64,000 nt of DNA from Hydrogenophaga sp. (GTDB lineage: Bacteria; Pseudomonadota; Gammaproteobacteria; Burkholderiales; Burkholderiaceae_C), in NCBI RefSeq assembly GCF_019264445.1, contig NZ_JAHVAB010000044.1:44180-108179 (forward strand). Reading direction: 5' to 3'. The notes under the pieces are model-generated. The model was not told where the DNA came from. It made no database searches and saw only the letters and a program-made list of their open reading frames with translations. Both the position numbers and the translations under genes were made by a program. Shown one piece after another: positions 1-9,369 of this stretch. Numbering within the stretch: the first letter of the stretch is position 1; every line of letters begins with the position of its first letter.

Positions 1-260
1 AGATTCAGCGGCACGATCGCGTTCTCGGCCAGCCCGCCACCCTGCATGAACAGGACGCGAAAATGCGCCGGGATGGCAAGCAGTTCGCGCAGGTCCGCTT
101 CGGCCGTCTTCAGAATGGTGCCGAATTCCTGGCCGCGGTGGCTCATTTCCATCACGCTCATGCCGCTGCCGCGCCAGTCCAGCATTTCTGCCGCAGCCTG
201 TTGCAGCACTTCTGCAGGCATGGCGGCAGGGCCCGCCGAAAAGTTGTACGGGCGCGCCAT
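1..260 (-). CDS. serC: Phosphoserine aminotransferase, N-terminal part (runs off window)
   Basis: PLP enzyme of serine and pyridoxal phosphate synthesis that converts 3-phosphohydroxypyruvate and glutamate to phosphoserine. Only about 86 N-terminal residues lie in the window. They read [15 protein letters not shown], then [13 protein letters not shown] and FMQGGG, which are SerC hallmarks. The ATG overlaps the gyrA stop by one base (TGATG on the minus strand), so it is translationally coupled to gyrA. A gyrA-serC order is usual in Burkholderiales. The missing C-terminus is due only to the window edge. Confidence 0.95.
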   Translation of the reverse strand, partial: MARPYNFSAGPAAMPAEVLQQAAAEMLDWRGSGMSVMEMSHRGQEFGTILKTAEADLRELLAIPAHFRVLFMQGGGLAENAIVPLN

Positions 261-2899
261 CACGCCTCTGTGCCCGTGTCGTCCGCCTCGCTCGAGTCAC
301 CCAGCTCGGGGACGTTCGCGTCGTTTTCAACAATGCGTTGAAGGCCTGAGAGCTCCGCGCCTTCATCGAGCGCGATGAGCGTGACGCCCTGCGTGGCGCG
401 CCCCATTTCGCGAATTTCGGAGACGCGCGTGCGCACCAGAACGCCCTTGTCGGTGATGAGCATGATCTCATCGTCCGTATGCACCAGGGTGGCAGCCACC
501 ACCTTGCCATTGCGTTCGCTTTGCTGAATCGCGATCATCCCTTTGGTACCGCGACCGTGGCGCGTGTACTCGGTGATGGGTGTGCGCTTTCCGTAGCCGT
601 TGATGGTGGCTGTGAGGACACTCTGCGCCTCGTCTTCAGCGACCAGCATGGCGATGACACTTTGTGTGTCTTCAATCATCATGCCGCGGACACCTCGTGC
701 GTTGCGCCCCATGGGGCGCACGTCGTTCTCATCAAAGCGCACCGCTTTGCCGCCGTCGCTGAACAACATCACATCGTGCTGCCCGTCGGTGAGTGCTGCG
801 CCGATCAGGAAGTCGCCCTCATCAAGATCCACCGCAATGATGCCGGCCTTGCGTGGGTTGCTGAACTCGTCGAGGGCCGTCTTTTTGACTGTGCCCATCG
901 AGGTGGCCATGAACACATAGCGGTCGGATGGGAAGGTCCGCATCTCGCCGGTCAATGGGAGAACGACGTTGATCTTTTCGCCTTCCTGCAGCGGAAACAT
1001 GTTGACGATGGGACGCCCGCGCGAGCCACGCGAGCCTGCAGGAACCTCCCACACTTTGAGCCAATACAGCCGGCCGCGGTTGGAGAAACAAAGAATGTAG
1101 TCGTGCGTGTTCGCAATGAAGAGCTGATCGATCCAGTCATCTTCCTTGGTGGCCGTCGCCTGCTTGCCGCGGCCTCCACGTTTCTGCGCGCGGTACTCGG
1201 ACAGGGGCTGGCTCTTGATGTAGCCGCTGTGGCTGAGCGTGACCACCATGTCGGTGGGCGTGATGAGGTCTTCCGTTGCCAAATCCTGGGCGTTGTGCTC
1301 GATCTCACTGCGGCGCGCGCCCAGTTTGGTCTGGCCGAACTCCTGTTTCACAACGGTCAGCTCATCCCCGATGATGGTCGACACGCGTTCCGGCTTGGAC
1401 AGGATGTCCAGCAGATCGTCGATCTCGCCCATCACTTCACGGTACTCGGCCACGATCTTGTCTTGCTCCAGCCCCGTGAGACGCTGCAAGCGCATTTGCA
1501 GGATTTCCTGCGCTTGCGTTTCAGACAGGCGGTAGAGGCCGTCCGTGCCCATGCCAAACGCCTTCTCCAGACCCTCCGGCCGGTAGTCGTCCGCGTTGAT
1601 CACACCGCCATCTGCGCGCGTGCGGGTCAACATCTCACGCACCAGTTGGCTGTCCCAAGGCCGGGCCATCAGCTCTGCCTTCGCGACGGGTGGCGTCGGA
1701 GACTCGCGGATGATGCGGATGAAGTCGTCAATATTGGCCAACGCCACAGCGAGGCCTTCGAGCACATGGCCACGTTCGCGCGCCTTGCGCAGGTTGAACA
1801 CGGTTCGCCGCGTGACCACTTCGCGGCGGTGCTCCAGAAAGACCTGGATCAGGTCTTTCAGGTTGCACAAGCGGGGCTGTCCATCCACCAGCGCCACCAT
1901 GTTGATGCCAAACGTATCCTGCAGTTGCGTTTGCTTGTACAGGTTGTTGAGCACCACTTCAGGCACTTCGCCGCGCTTGAGCTCGATCACCAGACGCATT
2001 CCCGACTTGTCGGATTCGTCCTGAATGTGGCTGATCCCCTCGATTTTCTTCTCGTGCACGAGCTCGGCAATGCGCTCCTGCAGGGTCTTCTTGTTCACCT
2101 GGTAGGGCAGCTCATCCACGATGATGGCTTGGCGCTGTCCTCGATCAATATCTTCAAAGTGGCACTTGGCGCGCATGACCACGCGACCGCGGCCTGTGCG
2201 ATAGCCGTCTTTCACCCCGTTGATGCCGTAAATGATCCCCGCCGTCGGGAAATCGGGCGCGGGGATGATCTCCATCAGCTCATCGATCGAAGCCCCGGGG
2301 CTTTTGAGCAGGTGCAGGCAAGCGTCAACCACCTCGTTCAGGTTGTGCGGCGGAATGTTGGTGGCCATGCCCACCGCGATGCCCGCAGAGCCGTTCACGA
2401 GCAAATTGGGAAGTCGAGATGGCAAGACCAGAGGCTCCTTTTCAGAACCGTCGTAGTTGGGGCCGAAATTGACAGTCTCCTTGTCAATATCCGCCAACAT
2501 TTCGTGCGCAATCTTCGACAGCCGGATTTCCGTGTAACGCATCGCAGCCGCGTTATCTCCGTCCACAGAGCCAAAGTTGCCCTGGCCATCGACCAGCATG
2601 TGCCTCAGTGAGAAGTCCTGTGCCATGCGGACGATGGTGTCGTACACCGCACTGTCGCCATGAGGGTGATACTTACCGATGACGTCGCCCACGATACGCG
2701 CCGACTTTTTGTAAGGGCGGTTCCAGTCGTTGTTGAGCTCGTGCATCGCAAACAACACCCGCCGATGGACCGGCTTGAGGCCGTCCCGTGCGTCTGGCAG
2801 AGCTCTCCCCACAATCACGCTCATTGCGTAGTCGAGGTAGCTTCTGCGCATCTCCTCTTCTAGACTGATAGGCAAGGTCTCTTTGGCAAACTGTGTCAT
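260..2899 (-). CDS. gyrA: DNA gyrase subunit A
   Basis: Catalytic breakage-reunion subunit of DNA gyrase, 879 aa, close to the 875 aa of E. coli. The start at 2899 gives [10 protein letters not shown], which aligns with known GyrA N-termini; the open frame extends 59 codons further upstream but that part is not GyrA-like. The active-site tyrosine is Tyr122 (AMRYTE). The quinolone-resistance region ([13 protein letters not shown]) has Ser83 and Asp87, i.e. the susceptible state. C-terminal beta-pinwheel blades follow, and the tail is acidic as expected. No clear Shine-Dalgarno is visible. It is divergent from ompA and overlaps serC downstream. Confidence 0.98.
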   Translation of the reverse strand: MTQFAKETLPISLEEEMRRSYLDYAMSVIVGRALPDARDGLKPVHRRVLFAMHELNNDWNRPYKKSARIVGDVIGKYHPHGDSAVYDTIVRMAQDFSLRHMLVDGQGNFGSVDGDNAAAMRYTEIRLSKIAHEMLADIDKETVNFGPNYDGSEKEPLVLPSRLPNLLVNGSAGIAVGMATNIPPHNLNEVVDACLHLLKSPGASIDELMEIIPAPDFPTAGIIYGINGVKDGYRTGRGRVVMRAKCHFEDIDRGQRQAIIVDELPYQVNKKTLQERIAELVHEKKIEGISHIQDESDKSGMRLVIELKRGEVPEVVLNNLYKQTQLQDTFGINMVALVDGQPRLCNLKDLIQVFLEHRREVVTRRTVFNLRKARERGHVLEGLAVALANIDDFIRIIRESPTPPVAKAELMARPWDSQLVREMLTRTRADGGVINADDYRPEGLEKAFGMGTDGLYRLSETQAQEILQMRLQRLTGLEQDKIVAEYREVMGEIDDLLDILSKPERVSTIIGDELTVVKQEFGQTKLGARRSEIEHNAQDLATEDLITPTDMVVTLSHSGYIKSQPLSEYRAQKRGGRGKQATATKEDDWIDQLFIANTHDYILCFSNRGRLYWLKVWEVPAGSRGSRGRPIVNMFPLQEGEKINVVLPLTGEMRTFPSDRYVFMATSMGTVKKTALDEFSNPRKAGIIAVDLDEGDFLIGAALTDGQHDVMLFSDGGKAVRFDENDVRPMGRNARGVRGMMIEDTQSVIAMLVAEDEAQSVLTATINGYGKRTPITEYTRHGRGTKGMIAIQQSERNGKVVAATLVHTDDEIMLITDKGVLVRTRVSEIREMGRATQGVTLIALDEGAELSGLQRIVENDANVPELGDSSEADDTGTEA

Positions 2900-3159
2900 G
2901 AGCGAGGAGTGAGGTGCGTGTGTTGGCCTGTTGGCAGCCCAAGATTTTACGCGGCATGCTCCCTGCGTCAGTCCGCGCTTGTTTGTTGTGCTTCTGCAAC
3001 GAATGCTTCGAGGCGCTGTGCAGCATGGTCGCGCTACCGCGGCCTGACCGTCGGTCAATACGAGCTTGTGGCACAATAAATTCCAGCGTTTTTAGTGGTG
3101 GTCACTTGAAGCGTCGTTTTTGTCACGCAGTCTGTCTGCGGCTTATATAGAGGAAAACC

Positions 3160-3813
3160 ATGAAAAAACTTAACAAAGTGGCAATGCTTTTGGCAACCGC
3201 CGCCATGGCAACGGCCGCTGGCGCCCAAACCATCGACAACTGGCGCAATGGCACCAGCGAGCTGGTCTGGAAAAACGGCACGAATGAACTCTGCTGGCGC
3301 GATGCCAACTGGACGCCTGCCACCGCTGCTCAAGGCTGCGACGGCGCGATTGTTCCGGCTGCTGCTCCTGCACCGGCTCCCGCACCAGCTCCGGCACCAG
3401 CACCCGCTGCTGCGCCTGCACCGGCTCCTGCACCAGCCCCCGCACCCGCTCCAGTGGCGTCCAAAGTGACCTACGCCGCTGACGCTTTCTTTGATTTCGA
3501 CAAGGCTGTGCTGAAGCCCGAAGGCAAAGCCAAGCTGGACGATCTGGCTGGCAAGGTGTCTGGTATCGCTCTGGAAGTCGTGATCGCTGTGGGTCACACC
3601 GACTCCACCGGCGCTGCTGGCTACAACCAAGCCCTGTCGAACCGCCGTGCTGAAGCTGTTAAGGCTTACCTGGTCAGCAAGGGCATCGAAAGCAACCGCA
3701 TCTACACCGAAGGCAAGGGCCTGACCCAGCCGGTGGCAGACAACAAGACCAAAGAAGGCCGCGCCAAGAACCGCCGCGTGGAAGTCGAAGTGGTCGGCAC
3801 CCGCAAGAACTGA
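3160..3813 (+). CDS. ompA: OmpA-family peptidoglycan-binding outer-membrane protein
   Basis: 217 aa envelope protein likely tethering outer membrane to peptidoglycan. Residues 1-22 are a signal peptide (MKKLNKVAMLL...GA, cut before QTIDN). Residues 23-65 hold a small region with a repeated W-x-NGT-x-EL unit and two cysteines (45, 60). Residues 66-99 are an Ala-Pro linker. Residues 105-215 form the OmpA C-terminal domain with GHTDSTG (Asp148) and NRRAEAVKAYL (Arg162), which bind diaminopimelate. There is no eight-stranded barrel domain, so it differs from E. coli OmpA and matches the compact Comamonadaceae type. An AGAGGAAAACC ribosome site precedes the ATG, and a strong terminator follows. 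Confidence 0.93.
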   Translation: MKKLNKVAMLLATAAMATAAGAQTIDNWRNGTSELVWKNGTNELCWRDANWTPATAAQGCDGAIVPAAAPAPAPAPAPAPAPAAAPAPAPAPAPAPAPVASKVTYAADAFFDFDKAVLKPEGKAKLDDLAGKVSGIALEVVIAVGHTDSTGAAGYNQALSNRRAEAVKAYLVSKGIESNRIYTEGKGLTQPVADNKTKEGRAKNRRVEVEVVGTRKN

Positions 3814-3832
3814 ACTGGTTCTGTGCTGAACT

Positions 3833-3860
3833 AAAAACCGCGCTTCGGCGCGGTTTTTTA
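3833..3860 (+). terminator. Rho-independent terminator of ompA
   Basis: Arms ACCGCGC (3837-3843) and GCGCGGT (3848-3854) close a TTCG tetraloop. A run of T follows the stem and A residues precede it. It lies 20 bp after the ompA stop and ends the transcript before ubiG. Confidence 0.92.
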
Positions 3861-3882
3861 TTGTGCTGACGATAATCACGCC

Positions 3883-4590
3883 ATGAACTCCAACGTCAAT
3901 GCCGATCCCGCCGAACTCGCCAAATTTTCTGACCTGGCCCATCGCTGGTGGGATCCCGAAAGTGAATTTCGACCTTTGCATCAAATCAACCCACTCCGCT
4001 TGGAATGGATTGATCGATTGGCGGGATTGGCAGGCAAACGCGTGGTCGATATTGGGTGTGGCGGCGGAATTTTGTCGGACTCGATGGCGCGCAAGGGCGC
4101 GAAGGTAACCGGGATTGATCTCTCTGCCAAGGCGCTGCGTGTGGCGCAATTGCACGCACTTGAAGCGGGTACCTCCAATGTCAGCTATCAAGAGATCAGT
4201 GCCGAGGCCATGGCGCAGGAGCATCCCGGTGAGTTTGATGTTGTGACGTGCATGGAGATGTTGGAGCACGTCCCCGATCCTGGGTCGGTGGTGAGGGCGT
4301 GTTCGACGTTGGTCAAACCGGGGGGGTGGGTGTTTCTATCCACCCTGAATCGCAACCCCAAGGCTTTTTTGTTTGCGATCCTGGGGGCTGAGTATGTGTT
4401 GCAGTTGCTGCCGAAGGGCACGCACGAGTATGCGAAGTTCATACGGCCGAGCGAGTTGGCTGCGCATTGCAGATCCGCCGATCTCGCTGTCGAGCAGACG
4501 CGCGGCATGCAGTACAACCCTTTGACGAGGCGCTACTGGCTCGATGAAGACACCAGCGTGAACTACCTGTTCGCCACACGCCGGTCATGA
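3883..4590 (+). CDS. ubiG: Ubiquinone biosynthesis O-methyltransferase
   Basis: SAM-dependent methyltransferase acting at both O-methylation steps of ubiquinone synthesis; 235 aa, the usual size. N-terminal motif [28 protein letters not shown] is typical of UbiG (read in segments at residues 16-45). SAM motif I is [13 protein letters not shown] followed by the acidic [22 protein letters not shown] and [13 protein letters not shown] are later family motifs. The last four bases (ATGA) overlap the start of gph, so the two are co-translated. Located just after the ompA terminator. Confidence 0.96.
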   Translation: MNSNVNADPAELAKFSDLAHRWWDPESEFRPLHQINPLRLEWIDRLAGLAGKRVVDIGCGGGILSDSMARKGAKVTGIDLSAKALRVAQLHALEAGTSNVSYQEISAEAMAQEHPGEFDVVTCMEMLEHVPDPGSVVRACSTLVKPGGWVFLSTLNRNPKAFLFAILGAEYVLQLLPKGTHEYAKFIRPSELAAHCRSADLAVEQTRGMQYNPLTRRYWLDEDTSVNYLFATRRS

Positions 4591-5264
4591 CCAAGCCGCG
4601 GTTCTCAGACGTTCGGGTCGTGTTGTTCGATCTGGACGGCACGTTGATCGACAGCGCGCCTGATCTGGGTGCTGCGGTCGACGGGATGCGTGTGCGTCGG
4701 GGGCTGCCAAGTCTCGCTCCAGCGTGCTACAGAGCGCATGCGGGCTCTGGCGCTCGCGGCATGCTGCGGGTCGCGTTCGGCATATCGCCGGATGACGGCG
4801 GCTACCCTGCTTTGAAAGAGGAATTTTTCGCGGCCTACGAGGACTCTCTTATTCAGCGTACACAGGCTTTCGTTGGTGTGCAGGAGTTGCTGGGGGAGCT
4901 GGTGGCGCGTGGTTTGAGGTGGGGCGTGGTCACCAATAAATCACAACGCTTCGCGATCCCCATCGCTCGGGCCATGGGGCTTTTTTCGTCCGCCTCCGTC
5001 ATGATTTGCGGGGACACGACTCCCCACGCCAAGCCTCACCCGGAGCCCTTGTTCGAAGCGGCTCGTCGCCTCGACGTTGCGTCCGCCCATTGCATCTACG
5101 TCGGTGACGACGAGCGTGACATCCTGGCCGGCAAGGCGGCTGGCATGCCGACCGTGGCGGCGCTGTACGGATACCTCGGTCACGGTGCCGACATCAGCAC
5201 TTGGCACGCAGATGCTGAAATTTCTTCTCCCTCGGAGCTCTTGAAATTGCTTGAACTGGCATAA
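4587..5264 (+). CDS. gph: Phosphoglycolate phosphatase (HAD family)
   Basis: HAD hydrolase of 225 aa that removes 2-phosphoglycolate, formed during repair of oxidised DNA ends. HAD motif I is [10 protein letters not shown], with nucleophile Asp15 and acid/base Asp17. Motif II is VTNKSQRF, the motif III lysine lies in HAKPHPEPL, and motif IV is [15 protein letters not shown]. The ATG overlaps the ubiG stop. A ubiG-gph pair is common in betaproteobacteria. Other HAD phosphatase activity cannot be excluded from sequence alone. Confidence 0.92.
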   Translation: MTKPRFSDVRVVLFDLDGTLIDSAPDLGAAVDGMRVRRGLPSLAPACYRAHAGSGARGMLRVAFGISPDDGGYPALKEEFFAAYEDSLIQRTQAFVGVQELLGELVARGLRWGVVTNKSQRFAIPIARAMGLFSSASVMICGDTTPHAKPHPEPLFEAARRLDVASAHCIYVGDDERDILAGKAAGMPTVAALYGYLGHGADISTWHADAEISSPSELLKLLELA

Positions 5265-5267
5265 ACT
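5241..5267 (+). promoter_or_regulatory. Candidate promoter of tmRNA
   Basis: A TTGAAA hexamer at 5241-5246 and TAAACT at 5262-5267 with a 15-bp spacer would start transcription a few bases before the mature tmRNA end at 5277. The spacing is short, and both boxes lie in the last codons of gph, so this is an inference only. Confidence 0.3.
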
Positions 5268-5276
5268 GCCTATCTT

Positions 5277-5653
5277 GGGGCTGCACTGGTTTCGACGTGG
5301 GTTCGGACGCGCAGCAGGGCATGTCGAGGTTCTGTCACCTCGTTAATCCGCAGAAAAAAACCAACTGCAAACGACGAACGTTTCGCACTCGCCGCTTAAA
5401 CACCGGTGAGCCTCGCAACAGCAGGCCGATGGGCTGGGCAAGGGGGTCGCAAGACCTCCCGGCTGCGAGGATATTTACATCGGCTGGCTCAGCGTCGGGC
5501 ACCTTGGCGCTGGGTGAGATTCAAGGATGCTGGCTTCCCGTTTAGCGTGCCACTGCGCGACTCGGGCGGCGAGACTCAAAACAGACGGCTACACATGTAG
5601 AACTGCTCGAAGAAGGCTTGCGGACGGGGGTTCGAATCCCCCCAGCTCCACCA
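5277..5653 (+). ncRNA. ssrA: Transfer-messenger RNA (tmRNA)
   Basis: 377-nt RNA that rescues stalled ribosomes with SmpB. The 5' end GGGGCTGCACTGG pairs with the 3' end CCCCCCAGCTCCACCA to form the alanyl-tRNA-like domain; the T-arm is GGTTCGAATCC. The tag reading frame begins at GCA 5367 and encodes ANDERFALAA before TAA at 5397-5399, the tag typical of Burkholderiales. CCA is encoded at 5651-5653. Located right after gph with no terminator that I can see. Confidence 0.97.
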
Positions 5654-5687
5654 ATTTTCGCGTTGCTCGTCACGTACCTTGGCATCC

Positions 5688-5849
5688 TCAGATGTCGTCA
5701 GGTACTTGTGGGGCTCCGCGGCAGCCCTGGCCAAATGCGCCTGATGACGGCGCGCTGATGGCCGCAGAGATGTACTCCCGTGAAGAGTGTTTGTCAGCCT
5801 GCCGGTGTTCGGCAAACTGTGCCCGGGCGAGGTCTTTGCTCTCTGTCAT
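5688..5849 (-). CDS. Possible small protein, 53 aa, function unknown
   Basis: Open frame starting MTESKDLARAQFAEHRQADK and ending near APQVPDDI. The reason to list it is a clear ribosome site, AAGGAG, six bases before the ATG. The product is hydrophilic, charged in its first half, with no signal peptide or membrane segment and no domain I recognise. It sits alone in the otherwise gene-free region behind ssrA, on the opposite strand. It could be a remnant or chance frame. Confidence 0.35.
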   Translation of the reverse strand: MTESKDLARAQFAEHRQADKHSSREYISAAISAPSSGAFGQGCRGAPQVPDDI

Positions 5850-6127
5850 GACGACTCCTTGGTTGAAGCTGCGAAATCCAGTCACTTAGGATGGGACAAC
5901 CCATGCTGCTGACTGAAATTGACGGCGGACGCGGATGTTATCTGGCGCGTATGGGGTTCAAGCGTATGGAGCCCACTGTCCCATAGATCACTTTCAGTGA
6001 ACCCCAACTCACATCACTTGTACAAGTTGATGCGCTACTCGAGTTGGGCTACGACTTGCTCTACGAAGCCGCTCTGCAGAGTGCGCCAACGACTGTTGGA
6101 GCGTGGCCTTTGCAGCCGTCGAGGCAC
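5850..6127. other. Intergenic stretch with no convincing gene
   Basis: Lies between the small frame behind ssrA and the DUF2062 gene. A 27-codon plus-strand frame (5903-5986, MLLTEIDGGRGC...) has only a weakly spaced AGGA upstream. Base composition is visibly less GC-rich than the neighbours. No integrase, tRNA-end duplication or terminal repeats were seen. Confidence 0.4.
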
Positions 6128-6694
6128 TCATGCGCGTTTGCGCAGACGCCGCCGGCGTTCGTAGCGGGTCTTGATCACCCACACACCGCTCACCACGAAA
6201 TACACGGCGAGCCCGCTGACCGACGCGACGATGGCCAACCCGGTGGCCATCGGCTTGCCGACACCTTTGAGGTGCTCCAGCCCGGCTGCCAGGCGCTCTC
6301 GCCAATCGCGTTCCTGCACGACGAGCGATGAAGCGCCATCCAGTTCAACCCTGGCTTGGCCGTCAGATAACTCGGGCTCTCCGAGCACCGCTTTGCCCAG
6401 TCTGTAGGCCCCGTAGTAGACCGGTCCAAATGTCACAGGGTTGGTCACCAGTGTGCTCGCCACCGCCATGGGCAGATTTGCTCTGAGCAGCACGGCAACC
6501 GCCGCCGATACCGGTATCTGGGCGACGGGCAGCAGCAACCCAAAGAACACACCCACGGCCACGCCCATCGCGATGCCTTTGCGACTGAAATGCCAGAGCC
6601 TTTGTTGGGTCAGCAGAGGGCCCATCCATCGCAGCCAGCGGTTGTTGCGAACGCTATCTGGCTTGGGCAGCCATGCTTTGATCCGTTGCTTCAT
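6128..6694 (-). CDS. DUF2062 inner-membrane protein
   Basis: 188 aa when started at MKQRIKAWLPKP; the longer frame upstream is not protein-like. The DUF2062 signature is present: WHFSRKGIAMGVAVGVFFGLLLPVAQIP, then a second hydrophobic stretch with TLVTNPVTFGPVYYGAYRLG. A C-terminal membrane segment (about residues 145-172) ends in a strongly basic tail. The family is unassigned in function. It stands alone, divergent from the pseudouridine synthase gene. Confidence 0.8.
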   Translation of the reverse strand: MKQRIKAWLPKPDSVRNNRWLRWMGPLLTQQRLWHFSRKGIAMGVAVGVFFGLLLPVAQIPVSAAVAVLLRANLPMAVASTLVTNPVTFGPVYYGAYRLGKAVLGEPELSDGQARVELDGASSLVVQERDWRERLAAGLEHLKGVGKPMATGLAIVASVSGLAVYFVVSGVWVIKTRYERRRRLRKRA

Positions 6695-6781
6695 TTTCAG
6701 CAGAGGTGATTCGGTTCGTTGCGCGATGCATTTTGTGCAAGAGAGCGTCGGACTCGCGCAACCGGCGACAATTCCCGAATC

Positions 6782-7528
6782 ATGATGCAACTGCAGGACA
6801 TTCTTTTCTCTCAAGGCTTTGGCACGCGCCGCGTTTGTATGGGCCTCGTACAGCAGGGCCTGGTGCTGGTGGGCGACGATCTCCAGCCTTGCACAGACCC
6901 GACGGCCATGTTCCAAGAGGAAGGGTTCATCTTTCAGGTGCAGGGTGAGCGCTGGCAATACCACCAGCTGGCTTATCTGCTGTTGCACAAGCCGCCGGGG
7001 TATGAGTGTTCACAAAAGCCGAGCACCTACCCCAGCGTATACACCTTGTTGCCTGCGCCACTGCGCCAGCGTGGTGGCGGTGCGGCGGCGGGTGTGCAGG
7101 CGGTGGGTCGCCTGGATCAAGACACCACCGGATTGCTTTTGTTGTCAGACGATGGAAAGTTCATCCATCGCATGACTTCGCCACGTCACCATGTGCCAAA
7201 GGTTTACGAAGCGGAGGTCAAACATCCACTGGACGCACGTCAGATTGCTCGTTTGCTGGAGGGCGTGGTGTTGGACGATGACCCCAAGCCAGTGCGTGCG
7301 CACGCTTGCGAAGCGGCGAGCGATCACCACTTGAGACTGACCCTGACCGAGGGCAAGTATCACCAGGTCAAGCGGATGGTGGCGGCCGTTGGGAATCGCG
7401 TGGAGTCCTTGCACCGTTCGACCATTGGCGGTCTTTCACTCGGTGCCGACCTCATGCCGGGCCAGTGGCGTTGGCTTACTGCGGATGAGGTGTCCGCTTT
7501 GTCGAAAAAGACCGCTTCGCCGGCCTGA
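6782..7528 (+). CDS. rsuA: RsuA/RluB-family rRNA pseudouridine synthase
   Basis: 248 aa enzyme that isomerises a uridine in rRNA. N-terminal MMQLQDILFSQGFGTRR resembles an S4 RNA-binding segment. The catalytic motif VGRLDQDTTGLLLLSDDG holds the active Asp. LTEGKYHQVKRMVAAVGNRVESLHR is the conserved later RsuA motif (EGKYHQVKRM). Family resemblance is closest to the 16S Psi516 enzyme RsuA, but RluE/RluB specificity cannot be excluded. Two adjacent ATGs (6782, 6785) are possible starts; frame further upstream is not S4-like. Converges with the DUF2726 gene. Confidence 0.85.
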   Translation: MMQLQDILFSQGFGTRRVCMGLVQQGLVLVGDDLQPCTDPTAMFQEEGFIFQVQGERWQYHQLAYLLLHKPPGYECSQKPSTYPSVYTLLPAPLRQRGGGAAAGVQAVGRLDQDTTGLLLLSDDGKFIHRMTSPRHHVPKVYEAEVKHPLDARQIARLLEGVVLDDDPKPVRAHACEAASDHHLRLTLTEGKYHQVKRMVAAVGNRVESLHRSTIGGLSLGADLMPGQWRWLTADEVSALSKKTASPA

Positions 7529-7536
7529 GACGGGGT

Positions 7537-8265
7537 TTAAAGCAGGTCGCCTTTGCGGCTGTCCAGGGGCATGAGGAAGGAGTTTTCCTGCCACTGGGAG
7601 TTGAAGTCACTGCGGGGTTCACCCGTGGTGCTGTTGGGCCAGCTCGACAGCGGTCCGAAGTCGCTGCTGCGGTTGCTTCGCTGGCGTGTCAGCACCGTGC
7701 GCAGATTGGCCTGGGCCGCGATGATGGCGCGTTCTTCCATCTCGCGTTCGCGCATCGAATGGTTGAGCGACGATTCACCCAGGAATTCAGCCCGGATCTC
7801 GGCCACTGTGGGCAAGCTGTTGGAGCGCACAACCCAGTAGGGCAGGCCGCATTGGGTCAGCAGGGAGTGTTTGAGTGTGCGGGTGCTGCGCGGCAGTCCA
7901 GCACTGCCTGGAACGTCCAGGCAGCCGAGAACCCGTCCATCGGACCGACACACCGTGAAGGTGCAATACACCCCCCCAAGAAGCTTGTACCACTCCACGC
8001 CTTGTTCACGATCGCGGGGCAGGGTGAAGCGTGTCACCGGCAACTTGATCATGACGTGGTGGTCGTAGAACGCCCGTGCCAGCCAATGCCAGACGCGAGC
8101 TTCCTCGCTGTTGGCGAGCGCGCGGGTGCTCAGCGGCCAGTGTTTGGGAATGCGACGTCGCTCCCGGGCTTGCCTGTCCACCCACAGGCGATGCAGGAAC
8201 GCGCCCAGCGCCAGCAGGACGGGCGCTAGCACGGCGAGCAGCCATGGGTTGTTCCAAGTATTCAT
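7537..8265 (-). CDS. Membrane-anchored DUF2726 protein
   Basis: 242 aa. Residues 6-24 are one hydrophobic segment (NPWLLAVLAPVLLALGAF) followed by basic residues, suggesting an N-in/C-out or cytoplasmic tether. The middle region (about 50-150) with ARVWHWLARAFYDHHVMIKLPVTRF and LPYWVVRSNSLPTVAEIRAEF resembles DUF2726, an uncharacterised domain with a restriction-endonuclease-like appearance. The last 50 residues are Ser/Asn-rich and likely disordered. No functional partner is evident next to it. Confidence 0.65.
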   Translation of the reverse strand: MNTWNNPWLLAVLAPVLLALGAFLHRLWVDRQARERRRIPKHWPLSTRALANSEEARVWHWLARAFYDHHVMIKLPVTRFTLPRDREQGVEWYKLLGGVYCTFTVCRSDGRVLGCLDVPGSAGLPRSTRTLKHSLLTQCGLPYWVVRSNSLPTVAEIRAEFLGESSLNHSMREREMEERAIIAAQANLRTVLTRQRSNRSSDFGPLSSWPNSTTGEPRSDFNSQWQENSFLMPLDSRKGDLL

Positions 8266-8472
8266 TTTGGGTGGGTGAGACGTCGATTTGTATCAAAGTG
8301 TAGGCGCTTGTCTGCCGTTCACCGCAGGCGTTGGTCGGACTGCCTTGCTTTCGCGTGAATTCCTTGGGGTTTGTGGGCGGTTTTGCGTCGCCTGCGTTGC
8401 AGGCCAACACACTGAACGCGCTCCCGCGATTGTGCACAACGCCTTTTTGAGCGCCTAGCCACAAATGTGCAG

Positions 8473-9285
8473 TCAGGGCGCGAGACTCAGGAACTCCTTC
8501 ACGGCGCGAGTGAGGGCGTCTGGCTGATCGCGGTGTGGGCTGTGACCGCATTCAGGCAATTCGACCCGCTGCGCGTGCCGAGCCGCCAGGCTGATCGCTT
8601 CGAGTTGCGCCATGGTCCCGTATTCGTCGCCCATGCCTTGCACCAGGAGCAGCGGCGCCGCAATGGACTCACATTCCGCGCGAACATCGAACTCCCTGAA
8701 GGGGGTGCTGAGCCAGACGTCGTTCCATTGCCAGAAAGCGTTGTCGACGTCGGCGTGGTAGCGAGACAGCCGCTGGCGAAGCTCGCCGGGGTGACGCTCA
8801 TACAGCGCCCGGGCTCTATCGATGGCTTGAAGAGACACGTCTTCGACGAAGACGTGCGGCGCGATGGCGACACAGGCCGAAACGGGGTGCTTGCTGGCGT
8901 GCAGGAGCGCGATCGTGGCGCCGTCCGAATGGCCGATCAGCACCGGACGGGAGACGCCAAGCGCGTCGAGCAGGTGAGGCAGGACATGCCACGCCTCCTG
9001 GTGCATGTAGTCGGGCTCATGGCGCCCGATGTGCCATCGATCCTGCCAGCGCGATGGCCCTCGCACGTCGACCACCGGGTCAGACAGGCCGTAACCCCGG
9101 CGCGAGTACAGCCAGCCCGCACGCCCGGTCGATTGGCAGACTTCAACCGGCCAGTTCCTGCCCCGCTGCTCCCACATGGCCACACTCCCCAAGCCTTCGT
9201 GCAGAAACACCAGAGGTGCTCGGTCGGTGGGGCCTGGAATATGGGCCACTTCAAGTGCAATGCCATGGATGTCGATTCGATTCAT
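8473..9285 (-). CDS. Alpha/beta-fold hydrolase
   Basis: 270 aa serine hydrolase. The oxyanion segment is PLVFLHEGLGSVAMW, the nucleophile elbow is IGHSDGATIAL, the likely acid lies near LLVQGMGDEYGT, and the histidine is in PECGHSPHRDQP. No signal peptide. The His-Glu-Gly-Leu-Gly form of the oxyanion motif recurs in a subgroup of Burkholderiales hydrolases annotated only as alpha/beta hydrolase. Substrate unknown. Divergent from the EI24 membrane protein gene. Confidence 0.85.
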   Translation of the reverse strand: MNRIDIHGIALEVAHIPGPTDRAPLVFLHEGLGSVAMWEQRGRNWPVEVCQSTGRAGWLYSRRGYGLSDPVVDVRGPSRWQDRWHIGRHEPDYMHQEAWHVLPHLLDALGVSRPVLIGHSDGATIALLHASKHPVSACVAIAPHVFVEDVSLQAIDRARALYERHPGELRQRLSRYHADVDNAFWQWNDVWLSTPFREFDVRAECESIAAPLLLVQGMGDEYGTMAQLEAISLAARHAQRVELPECGHSPHRDQPDALTRAVKEFLSLAP

Positions 9286-9369
9286 GGTGCGATGCTAGCG
9301 CCGGTGTGCACGGCTCGCAGGCCCCGGGCCACCCCGTCTTTGCAATCGAATGGATGTATTCTTGCCGCC

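Noticed and set aside
479..2611. 710-codon plus-strand frame
   Set aside because: Antisense to gyrA; composition is His/Val-rich as typical of reverse reading of high-GC genes, and it has no ribosome site.
2635..2660. Quinolone-resistance changes in gyrA
   Set aside because: Ser83 and Asp87 are both present.
5640..5660. Attachment-site duplication at the tmRNA 3' end
   Set aside because: No second copy of the CCCCAGCTCCACCA end and no integrase found in the following sequence.
8467..9369. Upstream extension of the EI24 gene (605 codons in total)
   Set aside because: The first 301 codons are antisense to the hydrolase gene and not membrane-like; the EI24 part starts at 9370.
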